From an uncultured Clostridia bacterium (lineage in GTDB: Bacteria; Bacillota; Clostridia; TANB77; CAG-508), in NCBI GenBank assembly GCA_944387525.1, contig CALXFF010000024.1, positions 1 to 32,070 on the forward strand: a stretch of 32,070 bases of DNA, written 5' to 3'. Below, one piece after another: positions 7,711 through 15,360 of the stretch. How positions within the stretch are numbered: the first letter of the stretch is position 1; the number at the start of each line of letters is the position of its first letter. The translations under genes and the position numbers were made by a program. Under the pieces are notes generated by a model. That model made no database searches. It saw only the letters and a program-made list of their open reading frames with translations, and was not told where the DNA came from.

Positions 7711-8961
7711 ATGGATAAAGTACAAGATGCAATTGACATTTTAAAAATGTACAATCAAGAACATATTATAAAATTATTAGAAAAATTAGATGAAGAACAA
7801 AAAGCAGAATTAATAGAACAAATAAACCATATAGATTTTCATCAAATAATGGAATTATATGATAATACAAAAAAAGAAATTGAAATAAAAGAAAATAAAA
7901 TAGAACCATTACCATATTTAGATAAAGCAAAACTAACACCAGAGCAAAAAGATGAATTCGAAAAATTAGGAGAAGCAGTTATAGAAAAAAATCAATATGC
8001 AGTTGTAACAATGGCAGGAGGTCAAGGAACAAGATTAGGACATTCAGGTCCAAAAGGAACATTTAAATTAGATGTATATGGTAAAGGAAAATATTTGTTC
8101 GAAATATTAGCAGAAAATTTAAAAGAAGCAAATAAAAAATACAATGTAAGTATTCCATGGTATATTATGACAAGTAGAGAGAATAACAAACAAACAGTAG
8201 AATTTTTAGAGAAAAATAATTACTTTGGATATAACAAAGATGATGTGATAATATTCACACAAAGTGAATTACCATTAGTAGATACAGAAGGAAAACTTTT
8301 AATCAATAAAGATATGAAAATAAAAGAAGCATCTGATGGCAATGGTGGTACATATTCTTCATTAAGAGCAAGTGGAAGTTTAGCAGACATGAAAGAAAGA
8401 GGAGTTAAATGGGTATTCATTGGTGGAGTAGATAATGTTCTATTAAAAATGGCAGATACTGTGCTTTTAGGAATGGCAATAAAAAAAGGAGTACAAATAG
8501 CATCAAAATCAGTAGTAAAAGCAAACCCTCATGAAAAAGTAGGAGTATTTTGTAAAATGAATGGACACCCAAAAGTAATAGAATATGCAGAGTTACCAGA
8601 AAAAATGGCAGAAGAAGTGGACGAAAATGGAGAACTTAAATATGGAGAATCACATATAATGTGTAATCTATATACAATAGATGCAATAGAAAAAATTAGT
8701 AAAGAAACATTAATGTATCATAGCGCATTCAAGAAAAATTCATATATAGATGAAGAAGGCAAAGAAGTAATACCAGAAGAACCAAATTCATATAAATTTG
8801 AATCATTCATATTTGATGCATTTGAATTTTTTGATGACATAGCAATATTAAGAGGAAAAAGAGAAGATGATTTTGCACCAGTAAAAAATAAAGATGGTGT
8901 AGACAGTCCAAGAACAGCAAAAGAGTTGTATGAAAAGTTCTGGAACAGAAACAGGGATTAG
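7711..8961 (+). CDS. eukaryote-type UDP-sugar pyrophosphorylase (UDPGP family)
   Basis: 416 residues from ATG 7711. The in-frame ATG at 7699 directly abuts its AAAGG, so the later start is preferred. The UDPGP-fold signature AGGQGTRLG..GPKG lies at about 102-116, followed by GGVDNVL with the metal/uridine-side aspartate, and a long C-terminal part with SYKFESFIFDAF. This is the family of eukaryotic UDP-GlcNAc pyrophosphorylase (UAP1/AGX), not GalU or the N-domain of bacterial GlmU. It makes UDP-GlcNAc, UDP-GalNAc or UDP-glucose from UTP and the sugar 1-phosphate in the cytoplasm. The neighbour at 9151 encodes a hexapeptide beta-helix protein, as though the two GlmU functions were split. The last three codons and the stop (AGG GAT TAG) lie inside repeat family A. 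Confidence 0.88.
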   Translation: MDKVQDAIDILKMYNQEHIIKLLEKLDEEQKAELIEQINHIDFHQIMELYDNTKKEIEIKENKIEPLPYLDKAKLTPEQKDEFEKLGEAVIEKNQYAVVTMAGGQGTRLGHSGPKGTFKLDVYGKGKYLFEILAENLKEANKKYNVSIPWYIMTSRENNKQTVEFLEKNNYFGYNKDDVIIFTQSELPLVDTEGKLLINKDMKIKEASDGNGGTYSSLRASGSLADMKERGVKWVFIGGVDNVLLKMADTVLLGMAIKKGVQIASKSVVKANPHEKVGVFCKMNGHPKVIEYAELPEKMAEEVDENGELKYGESHIMCNLYTIDAIEKISKETLMYHSAFKKNSYIDEEGKEVIPEEPNSYKFESFIFDAFEFFDDIAILRGKREDDFAPVKNKDGVDSPRTAKELYEKFWNRNRD

Positions 8962-9008
8962 GGGACGGTCCTAAAAATCCCTGATTTTAGGGATTTAGGG
9001 ACGGACCT
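8951..9008 (+). repeat. interspersed repeat family A, copy 2 (58 bp)
   Basis: It starts ACAGGGATTAGGGGACGGTC and ends AGGGATTTAGGGACGGACCT. It is identical, base for base, to 26738-26795. Internal AGGGATT/AATCCCT arms can pair in two ways. Its first bases are coding: they give the end and TAG stop of the pyrophosphorylase gene. Confidence 0.9.
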
Positions 9009-9077
9009 CAAAATAATTAAAATGATATATTTATAACTAATCCAATAGAATTTAAACTTTGAATAAAGATGACCATT

Positions 9078-9134
9078 AAAAAAGTGCCGTCCCAAAAGTA
9101 GCCAAAAATGGTCAGTCCGAACCTGACTGACCAC
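9078..9134 (+). repeat. interspersed repeat family B, copy 1
   Basis: It contains AGTGCCGTCCC, then TAGCCAAAAATGGTCAGTCC, then ACTGACCA. TGGTCAGT and ACTGACCA pair as an 8-bp hairpin. It ends 2 nt before the AGAGGAGG ribosome binding site of the next gene. A second copy lies at 22385-22447. Confidence 0.8.
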
Positions 9135-9150
9135 AAGAGGAGGAAAAAAA

Positions 9151-9816
9151 GTGGAAGAATGTAAAATAAAAAAATTATATAATTTAGAAGAAACAATTGC
9201 AAAAGAATTACTAGAAAAACATGATTATCCATGGGAAGTATTGCCTGAAATAAGTGACTTCATTATAGAATTAGGAAATAAACTAGATGAAGCAAAATAT
9301 GAAAAAGTGGGAGAAGATGTATGGATTGCTAAAAGTGCTAAAGTAGCACCAACTGCATACATACATGGACCAGCAATTATCGGAGAAAATGCAGAAATAA
9401 GACATTGTGCTTTTATTAGAGGAAAAGCAATTGTAGGAGAAGGAGCAGTTGTTGGAAATTCAACTGAATTGAAAAATGTAATTTTATTTAATAAAGTTCA
9501 AGTACCACATTATAATTATGTAGGAGATTCAATTCTAGGATACAAATCACATATGGGAGCAGGCTCAATTACTTCAAATGTAAAGTCAGACAAAAAATTA
9601 GTGATAGTGAAAGATGGAAAAGAAAAAATAGAAACAGGATTAAAAAAATTTGGTGCAATGTTAGGTGACGAAGTTGAAGTAGGATGTGGTAGTGTATTAA
9701 ATCCAGGAACAGTTATTGGAAAAAATACTAATATTTATCCTTTATCTTCTGTTAGAGGTGTTGTACCTGAGGAAAGTATTTATAAAAATCAAAATGAAAT
9801 TGTTGAAAAGAAATAA
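9151..9816 (+). CDS. left-handed beta-helix (hexapeptide repeat) sugar-nucleotide enzyme
   Basis: 221 residues from a GTG start with GAGGAGG 7 nt upstream. No in-frame ATG fits. After a helical N-terminal ~65 residues, hexapeptide-repeat coils run from about 66 to 205 (KVAPTAYIHGPAIIGENAEI, IRGKAIVGEGAVVG, and later GSVLNPGTVIGKNTNIYPLS). This resembles the acetyltransferase half of GlmU-type proteins and is often annotated as a UDP-GlcNAc pyrophosphorylase-related protein, although the nucleotidyltransferase Rossmann domain is absent. Placement behind the UDPGP gene suggests a shared role in UDP-amino-sugar supply for the wall or surface. Acceptor and donor are unknown. Confidence 0.78.
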   Translation: MEECKIKKLYNLEETIAKELLEKHDYPWEVLPEISDFIIELGNKLDEAKYEKVGEDVWIAKSAKVAPTAYIHGPAIIGENAEIRHCAFIRGKAIVGEGAVVGNSTELKNVILFNKVQVPHYNYVGDSILGYKSHMGAGSITSNVKSDKKLVIVKDGKEKIETGLKKFGAMLGDEVEVGCGSVLNPGTVIGKNTNIYPLSSVRGVVPEESIYKNQNEIVEKK

Positions 9817-9850
9817 TATATATAAAAAATATTATGTATTAGAAAATAAT

Positions 9851-9885
9851 CAAAAAACTCACACAAATTATGTGTGAGCTTTTTG
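9851..9885. terminator. bidirectional intrinsic terminator
   Basis: CAAAAAACTCACACA and TGTGTGAGCTTTTTG pair around AATTA. The A and T flanks give a T-tract on both strands, which suits the two convergent genes here. Confidence 0.85.
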
Positions 9886-9887
9886 AA

Positions 9888-10262
9888 CTACATTTGTTGA
9901 TTTCCAGGAATAAAGTAATCAACTACACCATAAATTAAAGCACCAATAATAGCAGCAATCCAAGAAATTGAATATCCAGCTACAAAGAATTGAGTAACAT
10001 ATAATGTAATAGCTGCTAATGCAAATCCTACAAACCCTTTACCAAATGGACTAGCATGTAGTCCAGTGAATTTAACAATTAAATAATCTATGGCTGTTAA
10101 AACAACAGCAGCTATAATTAAAGTCCAAATACTATTAATGGTAAATCCAGGTGTGAAAAATGCAGTAATAGCTAATACTACAGCAGCGGCAACTAATCTA
10201 CCAATAACCTGCCAAGCAGTAGAAGCTCCACCTTTTGATTGACTTCCTTGTGCTTCTTGCAT
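9888..10262 (-). CDS. phage-holin-family (DUF360-like) four-helix membrane protein
   Basis: A 124-residue protein with a polar glycine/serine N-terminus (about 1-16) and four hydrophobic segments at roughly 18-40, 45-64, 76-95 and 98-117. The pattern AIDYLIVKFTG, then GKGFVGFALAAITLY, then GALIYGVVDYFIP is typical of the PF04020 "4TM phage holin" family, which is common in clostridial chromosomes outside prophages. Its function there is not established. AAGGAGG precedes the ATG. It is a single gene, convergent with the beta-helix gene. Confidence 0.75.
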   Translation of the reverse strand: MQEAQGSQSKGGASTAWQVIGRLVAAAVVLAITAFFTPGFTINSIWTLIIAAVVLTAIDYLIVKFTGLHASPFGKGFVGFALAAITLYVTQFFVAGYSISWIAAIIGALIYGVVDYFIPGNQQM

Positions 10263-10465
10263 AAGTCTAACCTCCTTAGTTTAAAAATTCATCATGTACT
10301 TTTTTAAAAGGTTCTACAATTATTATTAACTAAAAAAATATATTTATTCAAAAAAATTCGTATAAAAAAGTTAAAATTTGTAAAAAATAAAAAAGAAATT
10401 TAAAAAAATTGAAAACTATTTACTAAATTAAAAAGAAAAATAATAAGCAGGTTAGGAGAATTAAA

Positions 10466-11140
10466 ATGTTAATTACATTTTTTAGATCAATAGTGTTATA
10501 CATCATAGTTTTAATTGTAATGAGATTAATGGGAAAAAGAGAAATAGGGCAATTACAGCCATTTGAACTTGCAATATCAATAATGATAGCAGACTTAGCA
10601 ACAATTCCAATGACAGAAACAGGAATACCTATATTTAATGGAATAATTCCGATTTTAGGATTATTATTAATGCATTTAATAATATCAATGATAAATTTAA
10701 AAAGTTTAAAAGGTAGGGAAATAATTTGTGGAAAACCAAGAATTTTAATATATAGAGGAAAAATTGATGCAAAAGCACTAAAAAAAGAAAGATTTACAAT
10801 TAATGAACTGCAAGAAAAATTGAGGAGCAACAATATCGTAAATTTAGGAGATGTAGAATATGCAATTTTAGAAACAAGTGGAGATGTAACTGTAATTCAA
10901 AAACCAGAAAAAAGGGGAACTATACCAGAAGATTTTAATATACAACCTGATTATGAAGGAATACCATATGATTTAGTAATTGATGGTAAAGTAATGAATA
11001 AAAATTTAAAATTACTTGGAAAAAATTATAAATGGTTAAAAAAACAAGTAGAAAAATTTGGTATAAAACCAGAAGAAGCCTTAGTTGTGACAATTGATGG
11101 AAAAGGTCAAATTTTTTGCCAAAAAAAAGAAAGTGCATAG
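10466..11140 (+). CDS. DUF421 (YetF-type) membrane protein
   Basis: A 224-residue protein with three N-terminal membrane helices (about 4-20, 32-48, 57-77) and a cytosolic alpha/beta domain. The hallmark RLMGKREIGQLQPFELAISI lies at 20-39, and GKPRILIYRGKID and LRSNNIVNLGDVEYAILETSG follow in the soluble part. This is the DUF421/YetF/YcaP family, several members of which occur in spore-forming bacteria. The biochemical role is not known. TTAGGAG lies before the ATG. The next gene starts 12 bp downstream and belongs to the family (DUF4363) that usually accompanies DUF421 in clostridia. Confidence 0.85.
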   Translation: MLITFFRSIVLYIIVLIVMRLMGKREIGQLQPFELAISIMIADLATIPMTETGIPIFNGIIPILGLLLMHLIISMINLKSLKGREIICGKPRILIYRGKIDAKALKKERFTINELQEKLRSNNIVNLGDVEYAILETSGDVTVIQKPEKRGTIPEDFNIQPDYEGIPYDLVIDGKVMNKNLKLLGKNYKWLKKQVEKFGIKPEEALVVTIDGKGQIFCQKKESA

Positions 11141-11152
11141 GAGCTTAAAAAT

Positions 11153-11548
11153 ATGTTAAAAGAAATAATTATTTGTATAACTATTGTAACAACTATTTTT
11201 ATTGGAAATGGTGTTACTCAAAAATATACAAAAGAATCTGTAGACGAAATGGTTAATTCACTCAATAACATAAGAACAGAAATTTCTGAAAATGAAGAGA
11301 ACATAGATATAAGTAACCTTAAGAGTGAAATTGATAATTTAAAAGAAGAATGGGAAAAAAGACATGAAAAATTAGCTTTTTATATTGAACATGACGAATT
11401 AGAAAAAGTCGAAACAAATTTAACCGGATTAGAAGGCGAAGTAGAAGGTGGGGAATATGGAGAGGTTATGAGTAGATTAGATCAAAGCGTTTTCTTACTT
11501 GAACATATAGAAGATAAATATAAATTCAATTTACAAAACATATTTTAA
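11153..11548 (+). CDS. DUF4363-like membrane-anchored protein
   Basis: A 131-residue protein with one N-terminal membrane helix (about 3-22) and an acidic, helical extracytoplasmic domain. The domain is rich in Glu, Asn and Lys, with the pattern IDNLKEEWEKRHEKLAFYIEHDELEKVE. That segment and the position directly behind DUF421 fit DUF4363. The two are probably one transcript, separated by 12 bp with an AGGAG site. No catalytic motif is visible. It may be a structural partner of the DUF421 protein. Confidence 0.7.
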   Translation: MLKEIIICITIVTTIFIGNGVTQKYTKESVDEMVNSLNNIRTEISENEENIDISNLKSEIDNLKEEWEKRHEKLAFYIEHDELEKVETNLTGLEGEVEGGEYGEVMSRLDQSVFLLEHIEDKYKFNLQNIF

Positions 11549-11587
11549 ATAATATTAAATAGAAAAAATACAGATAAAACTAAATAA

Positions 11588-11752
11588 TAAAAATATTTTT
11601 TTAAAATCGAATGCGACTGTAGTAGTAAAAGAACTTCTTAAAATAAAGCAATGGTGGGTCCTGTTTTCGGGAGGACCTATTGTTTTATTTTTAGAAGTTC
11701 TTTACGTCACGAAAGGTAGCCGAGATTAAAAAATATTTTTATTATTTTTTTT
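11588..11752. ncRNA. structured RNA candidate (long double-stem hairpin)
   Basis: The region folds in layers. Outer arms AAAAATATTTTTTTAA (11588-11603) and TTAAAAAATATTTTT (11726-11740) pair. Next come two unpaired, GC-richer strands (about 11607-11628 and 11705-11725), then AAAGAACTTCT/AGAAGTTCTTT (11 bp), then an A/T stem, then GGTCCT/AGGACC around GTTTTCGGG. A T-rich tail follows. The closing stem, central bubble and long apical stem recall 6S RNA, but I do not recognise conserved 6S bases. It could instead be a miniature inverted-repeat element or simply a bidirectional terminator for the convergent genes. Confidence 0.4.
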
Positions 11753-11760
11753 TGCATATT

Positions 11761-14157
11761 TTAGGCATCTTTTCCATTTACTGTTTCTGCATACTTTTTC
11801 AATTTCTCATAAACCAAATAATTAACAGTACCAGCAGGGAACTTGCCATTCTTATCCTTCTTTCCAGCAGGGACACCAGTTAAAACCTCAATACCCTCTT
11901 CAATAGTAGAAACAGAATAAATATGAAATTGTTTATTTTTAACAGCCTCTACAATTTCATCTGATAATTGCAAATTATCAATATTTTGTATTGGAATCAT
12001 AACACCATGAGAGCCATCCAAACCTCTCATTTTACAAATTTGGAAAAATCCCTCAATCTTTTCATTAACACCGCCGATTGGTTGTATTTGGCCTTTTTGA
12101 TTAACAGAACCAGTAACAGCGATAGATTGATTTATAGGAATTCCAGAAAGACTAGATAGTAATCCATACAATTCAGTACTAGAAGCACTATCACCATCTA
12201 CACCATTATACAATTGCTCAAAACAAATACTAGCAGTTAAACAAAGAGGAATATCTTGTGCGAACATTTCTCCTAAATATCCAGTAAGTATCAATACACC
12301 TTTAGAATGAGAAGGACCAGAAATCTCAACTTCTCTTTCTATATTTACAACTCCATTTTTACCAGTATAAGTATTAACAGTAATCTTAGCAGGTTTACCA
12401 AAAGTATAATCACCGATACTCATTACAGTTAAACCATTTAATTCTCCAACTTCAAAACCAGAAGTATTAATTAAAAGAGAATTTTCTTTTATCATTTCTA
12501 AATATTTAGTATCATATTTTTTAACTCTTTCAGTTCTTTGCTCTAATGCCTTGTCAATAAATTTTGCTGTAACCACCTTAGATTTAGAAATTCTAGCCCA
12601 AGTAGCAGCCTCGCCTACGACCTGAATTAAATCATCAAAACGAGTAGAAACTTTTTTATGACTTCCAGCAAGTTTTGATGCATATTCAACCAAACGTCCC
12701 ATTGCGCTTCTATCTAAATGTGGTAATTCTTCATGTTCACAAAATCCATGAATTATTTGAGCAAGTTTATTTAAATTTTCAGCATTAATTGGAGCTTCTG
12801 ATTCAAACTCAACCTTTATTTTAAACAATTTTCTAAAGTCAGAATCCATTGCAAGTAAAGTCTGATAAATTTGCTCATTTCCTATTAAAATTACTTTCAA
12901 ATTTAATGGGATAGGCTCAGGTTTTAATGAAACAAGAACCATTGAAGATGAACGTTGGTCTGCAGTATTTTCTATACTTATTTCTTTTATACGTAATGCC
13001 TTTTTTAATGCCTCATAACACATACCATTTGCAAGTAAATCCTTAGCTTGAAAAATTATATAACCACCATTTGCTTTTTGAAGTAATCCAGGTTTTAGCA
13101 TTGTATGGTCAGTTTTTAAAGCACCATAATAATTTTCATATTCCAAAGAACCAAAAATATTATGATATGAATAGTTAGAATCCATAATAACTGGTGCACC
13201 CTCAAGATTTGAATTATCAACAAATAAATTTACACGATAATTCAAGCATGGATCAGGTTTTCTAACTGCAGGACCTTGACTGCCAGGTTGTGGTTGCTTT
13301 GTATCATCTTCTAAGAAAACAGGAATATTTTTTAATACATCTTGTTTTACATCATTTAAAAATTGATTTATCTTTTTATTTCTCTTATATTTTGATTTTA
13401 AGAAATTAATGTGAACATTAACAGTTAATAATGCTACATTAGATTGCCATTCTGAAATCTTTTTATCAGATTGACGTTCTATTTCCTTTATTTGACTAAT
13501 AACATTCATAATTTGCTCTTGAACTAATACGGATTTTTCTTCATATTCTTGTTTTATATTTTCATCTAATTTTTCAAATTCTTCTTCTTCAATAGCTCTA
13601 CCCTCAAAAACAGGCATCATATATATTCCATTTTGAGCAGCCTTTACTTGAAAATTATATTTAGAAGCATCTTGATTTAATTTGTCTAATAAAGCTGAAC
13701 GTTTTGCCTCAAATTCTTGTTTAATTAATGCTTTTTCTTTTTCAAAATCATCATTATTAAATGTCTTTTTAATATCTTTTCTAATTTCTTTAATAAAGCC
13801 GTCCATGTCCTCTTTAAACTCTTTGCCTTGTCCAGCAGTTAAAGAAACAGCAATAGGCTCATTTGGATTATTAAAATTATAAATATAACACCAATCAGAA
13901 GGGACTTTTCTCTTTTTAGAAATTTTGTCCAAATAATTTTTAGTGTACATAGTTTTTCCAACTCCACTTGGACCTTCTAAATATAAGTTATATCCTTTCA
14001 CATCTACTTGTAAACCAAATTCTAGTGCTTTTATACCACGGTCTTGACCAATACCTGTTTGTATTGATTCTAATTCCTCAGTAGTTTCAAATTTGAATAA
14101 ATCGGTATTACAAGTCATTTTTAAATCTTTATATGATAATTCATTTTTATTTTTCAT
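11761..14157 (-). CDS. Lon-family AAA+ protease (AAA_32 / Lon_C type)
   Basis: A 798-residue ATP-dependent protease of the type that lacks the usual Lon N-terminal substrate domain. Walker A GPSGVGKT is at 62-69. A long coiled-coil insertion follows (about 120-245). The region with LLQKANGGYIIFQAKDLL carries the second AAA part. The C-terminal Lon peptidase domain has the catalytic dyad S657 (DGDSASS) and K700 (GGVNEKIEG), with the 43-residue spacing of Escherichia coli Lon. These proteins degrade unfolded or regulatory substrates in the cytoplasm. The specific targets are unknown here. GGAGG lies before the ATG, and a TATAAT-like -10 is at 14189-14184. The gene is single and convergent with DUF421/DUF4363. 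Confidence 0.92.
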   Translation of the reverse strand: MKNKNELSYKDLKMTCNTDLFKFETTEELESIQTGIGQDRGIKALEFGLQVDVKGYNLYLEGPSGVGKTMYTKNYLDKISKKRKVPSDWCYIYNFNNPNEPIAVSLTAGQGKEFKEDMDGFIKEIRKDIKKTFNNDDFEKEKALIKQEFEAKRSALLDKLNQDASKYNFQVKAAQNGIYMMPVFEGRAIEEEEFEKLDENIKQEYEEKSVLVQEQIMNVISQIKEIERQSDKKISEWQSNVALLTVNVHINFLKSKYKRNKKINQFLNDVKQDVLKNIPVFLEDDTKQPQPGSQGPAVRKPDPCLNYRVNLFVDNSNLEGAPVIMDSNYSYHNIFGSLEYENYYGALKTDHTMLKPGLLQKANGGYIIFQAKDLLANGMCYEALKKALRIKEISIENTADQRSSSMVLVSLKPEPIPLNLKVILIGNEQIYQTLLAMDSDFRKLFKIKVEFESEAPINAENLNKLAQIIHGFCEHEELPHLDRSAMGRLVEYASKLAGSHKKVSTRFDDLIQVVGEAATWARISKSKVVTAKFIDKALEQRTERVKKYDTKYLEMIKENSLLINTSGFEVGELNGLTVMSIGDYTFGKPAKITVNTYTGKNGVVNIEREVEISGPSHSKGVLILTGYLGEMFAQDIPLCLTASICFEQLYNGVDGDSASSTELYGLLSSLSGIPINQSIAVTGSVNQKGQIQPIGGVNEKIEGFFQICKMRGLDGSHGVMIPIQNIDNLQLSDEIVEAVKNKQFHIYSVSTIEEGIEVLTGVPAGKKDKNGKFPAGTVNYLVYEKLKKYAETVNGKDA

Positions 14158-14189
14158 TTGTTTCCTCCAATCATTTTTCTTCTATTATA

Positions 14190-14420
14190 TCCAGTTTGAG
14201 TTTATTTTATATTACTTAATAAAAAAAGTAAAGAAATAATCAATAAAAATTATAAAAAATATTGCAATAATTGTAAAAATATTGTAATATTATGTTGCTT
14301 TTATTCATATGTGAAAATTTATTCTATGTATTTTATTCTAATAATTAGTATTCCAGATATTCATTGAACTTTCAAGTTTTTAAGCAACAAACGCCAAGAA
14401 AAAAATAAAAAAACTCAAAA
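14190..14420. other. AT-rich intergenic stretch without a recognisable gene
   Basis: Between the Lon-like protease and the coiled-coil gene there are 320 non-coding bases. Apart from the -10-like site at 14184-14189 and the promoter at 14425-14453, I see no ORF, no strong hairpin and no repeat. Confidence 0.6.
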
Positions 14421-14424
14421 ACTA

Positions 14425-14453
14425 TTGACGAAATATTTAACTTATAGTAAAAT
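14425..14453 (+). promoter_or_regulatory. strong sigma-A promoter before the coiled-coil gene
   Basis: TTGACG (14425-14430), a 17-bp spacer and TAAAAT (14448-14453), 24 nt ahead of the start codon. Confidence 0.75.
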
Positions 14454-14477
14454 GATCGAAAGCGAGGTGATAAATAT

Positions 14478-15137
14478 ATGGAAGAAAAGATTTTATCAAT
14501 ACTTGAAAATATTCATTCAGAAGTTAAAGGTGTAAGACAGGATGTAAATGAAATCAAAGAAGACCAAGTTGAAATGAAACAAGATATCAAAAACATCCAA
14601 GAAGAGCAAAAAGAAATGAAGAAAGACATTAAAGATTTGCAAGAAGGACAAGCAGAAATAAAACAAGAAATGGTAGGAATGAAGCAAGACATCAAAAATC
14701 TTCAAGAAGAGCAAAAAGGAATGAAACAAGACATTAAAGATTTGCAAGAAGGACAAGCAGAAATAAAACAAGAAATGGTAGGAATGAAGCACGACATTAA
14801 AAATCTTCAAGAAGAACAAAAGGAAATGAAACAAGAAATGGCAGGAATGAAACAAGACATTAAAAAACTACAAAAAGGCCAAACATCTTTAAGAAAAGAA
14901 ATGAAACAAATGAAAAAAGAACAAACTATAATGAAAAATCAACAAGAGACAATTATAGAAAACATAGAAACAATAAAAGAAAGGCAAAGAATAGACGGAA
15001 TAAACATAGCAAAAATATTAGAAAAGCAAAATGAAACTTTTGCATTATTATTCAAAGAAAACAAAGAAAATAAGCAAAGTGATGAAAGCATAACAAAAAA
15101 TAAGAAAAATACACCAAATTTGAAACTACTTAAATAA
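14478..15137 (+). CDS. coiled-coil tandem-repeat protein
   Basis: A 219-residue, highly charged (Lys/Glu/Gln) protein with no hydrophobic segment or cysteine. Residues about 15-170 are heptad repeats of the type MKQDIKNLQEEQ. A 35-residue unit (five heptads) starts at M33 and again at M68, with a partial third copy from M103. The same unit is visible as a 105-bp DNA repeat at 14574-14678 and 14679-14783. The C-terminal ~40 residues are Lys/Asn-rich and probably disordered. A long parallel or antiparallel coiled coil is expected. Function is unknown. Similar proteins are common and low-complexity, so homology to named proteins would be unreliable. It has its own promoter and terminator. Confidence 0.8.
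   Translation: MEEKILSILENIHSEVKGVRQDVNEIKEDQVEMKQDIKNIQEEQKEMKKDIKDLQEGQAEIKQEMVGMKQDIKNLQEEQKGMKQDIKDLQEGQAEIKQEMVGMKHDIKNLQEEQKEMKQEMAGMKQDIKKLQKGQTSLRKEMKQMKKEQTIMKNQQETIIENIETIKERQRIDGINIAKILEKQNETFALLFKENKENKQSDESITKNKKNTPNLKLLK
14574..14783 (+). repeat. 105-bp tandem repeat inside the coiled-coil gene
   Basis: Two nearly identical 105-bp units (14574-14678 and 14679-14783) with a degenerate third begin at the codon for M33. The unit length is a multiple of 3 and of the heptad (35 residues), so gain or loss of units keeps both frame and coiled-coil register. Confidence 0.8.
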
Positions 15138-15167
15138 TTTTCAAAATTACATATGAATAAAAAGACG

Positions 15168-15220
15168 AAGAATCTCTAAAATGTCCAAACAAGATAGGAT
15201 AGAAATAGAGATTCTTTTTA
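15168..15220 (+). terminator. terminator of the coiled-coil gene
   Basis: AAGAATCTCTA (15168-15178) pairs with TAGAGATTCTT (15206-15216) and is followed by TTTT. The 27-nt loop is long but the stem is perfect. Confidence 0.7.
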
Positions 15221-15253
15221 ATTCGAACTAAGAGTCAAAAGCAAGAAAAACTA

Positions 15254-15282
15254 TTGCAAAAATAAGTATATAAGTATATAAT
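15254..15282 (+). promoter_or_regulatory. sigma-A promoter of the TetR / acyl-CoA synthetase operon
   Basis: TTGCAA (15254-15259), a 17-bp spacer and TATAAT (15277-15282). Confidence 0.75.
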
Positions 15283-15297
15283 AAGAACAATGATTTA

Positions 15298-15311
15298 ACA
15301 AATTAATTTGT
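15298..15311. promoter_or_regulatory. palindromic candidate TetR operator
   Basis: ACAAATTAATTTGT is a perfect 14-bp palindrome 16 bp downstream of the -10 box and upstream of the TetR gene. This is a typical place for an autoregulatory operator. Confidence 0.45.
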
Positions 15312-15360
15312 GATATTCGGAATTGATTATATTTATGCCAAGAGAGGAAAGAAGGTAAAT

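Noticed and set aside
9017-9232. Minus-strand hydrophobic 71-residue frame
   Set aside because: It covers repeat B and the start of the beta-helix gene and has no ribosome binding site.
9888-10262. Prophage lysis holin
   Set aside because: No phage genes are nearby, and this 4TM family is common in clostridial chromosomes.
11588-11752. Firm assignment as 6S RNA
   Set aside because: Only the overall shape agrees. I could not match conserved 6S sequence, so it is left as a candidate.
14574-14880. CRISPR-like direct repeats
   Set aside because: The repeats are in-frame heptad codons of a coiled-coil gene, with no unique spacers and no cas genes.
15310-15360. Earlier GTG start for the TetR regulator
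   Set aside because: No ribosome binding site. The extra residues do not belong to the TetR domain and would cover the candidate operator.
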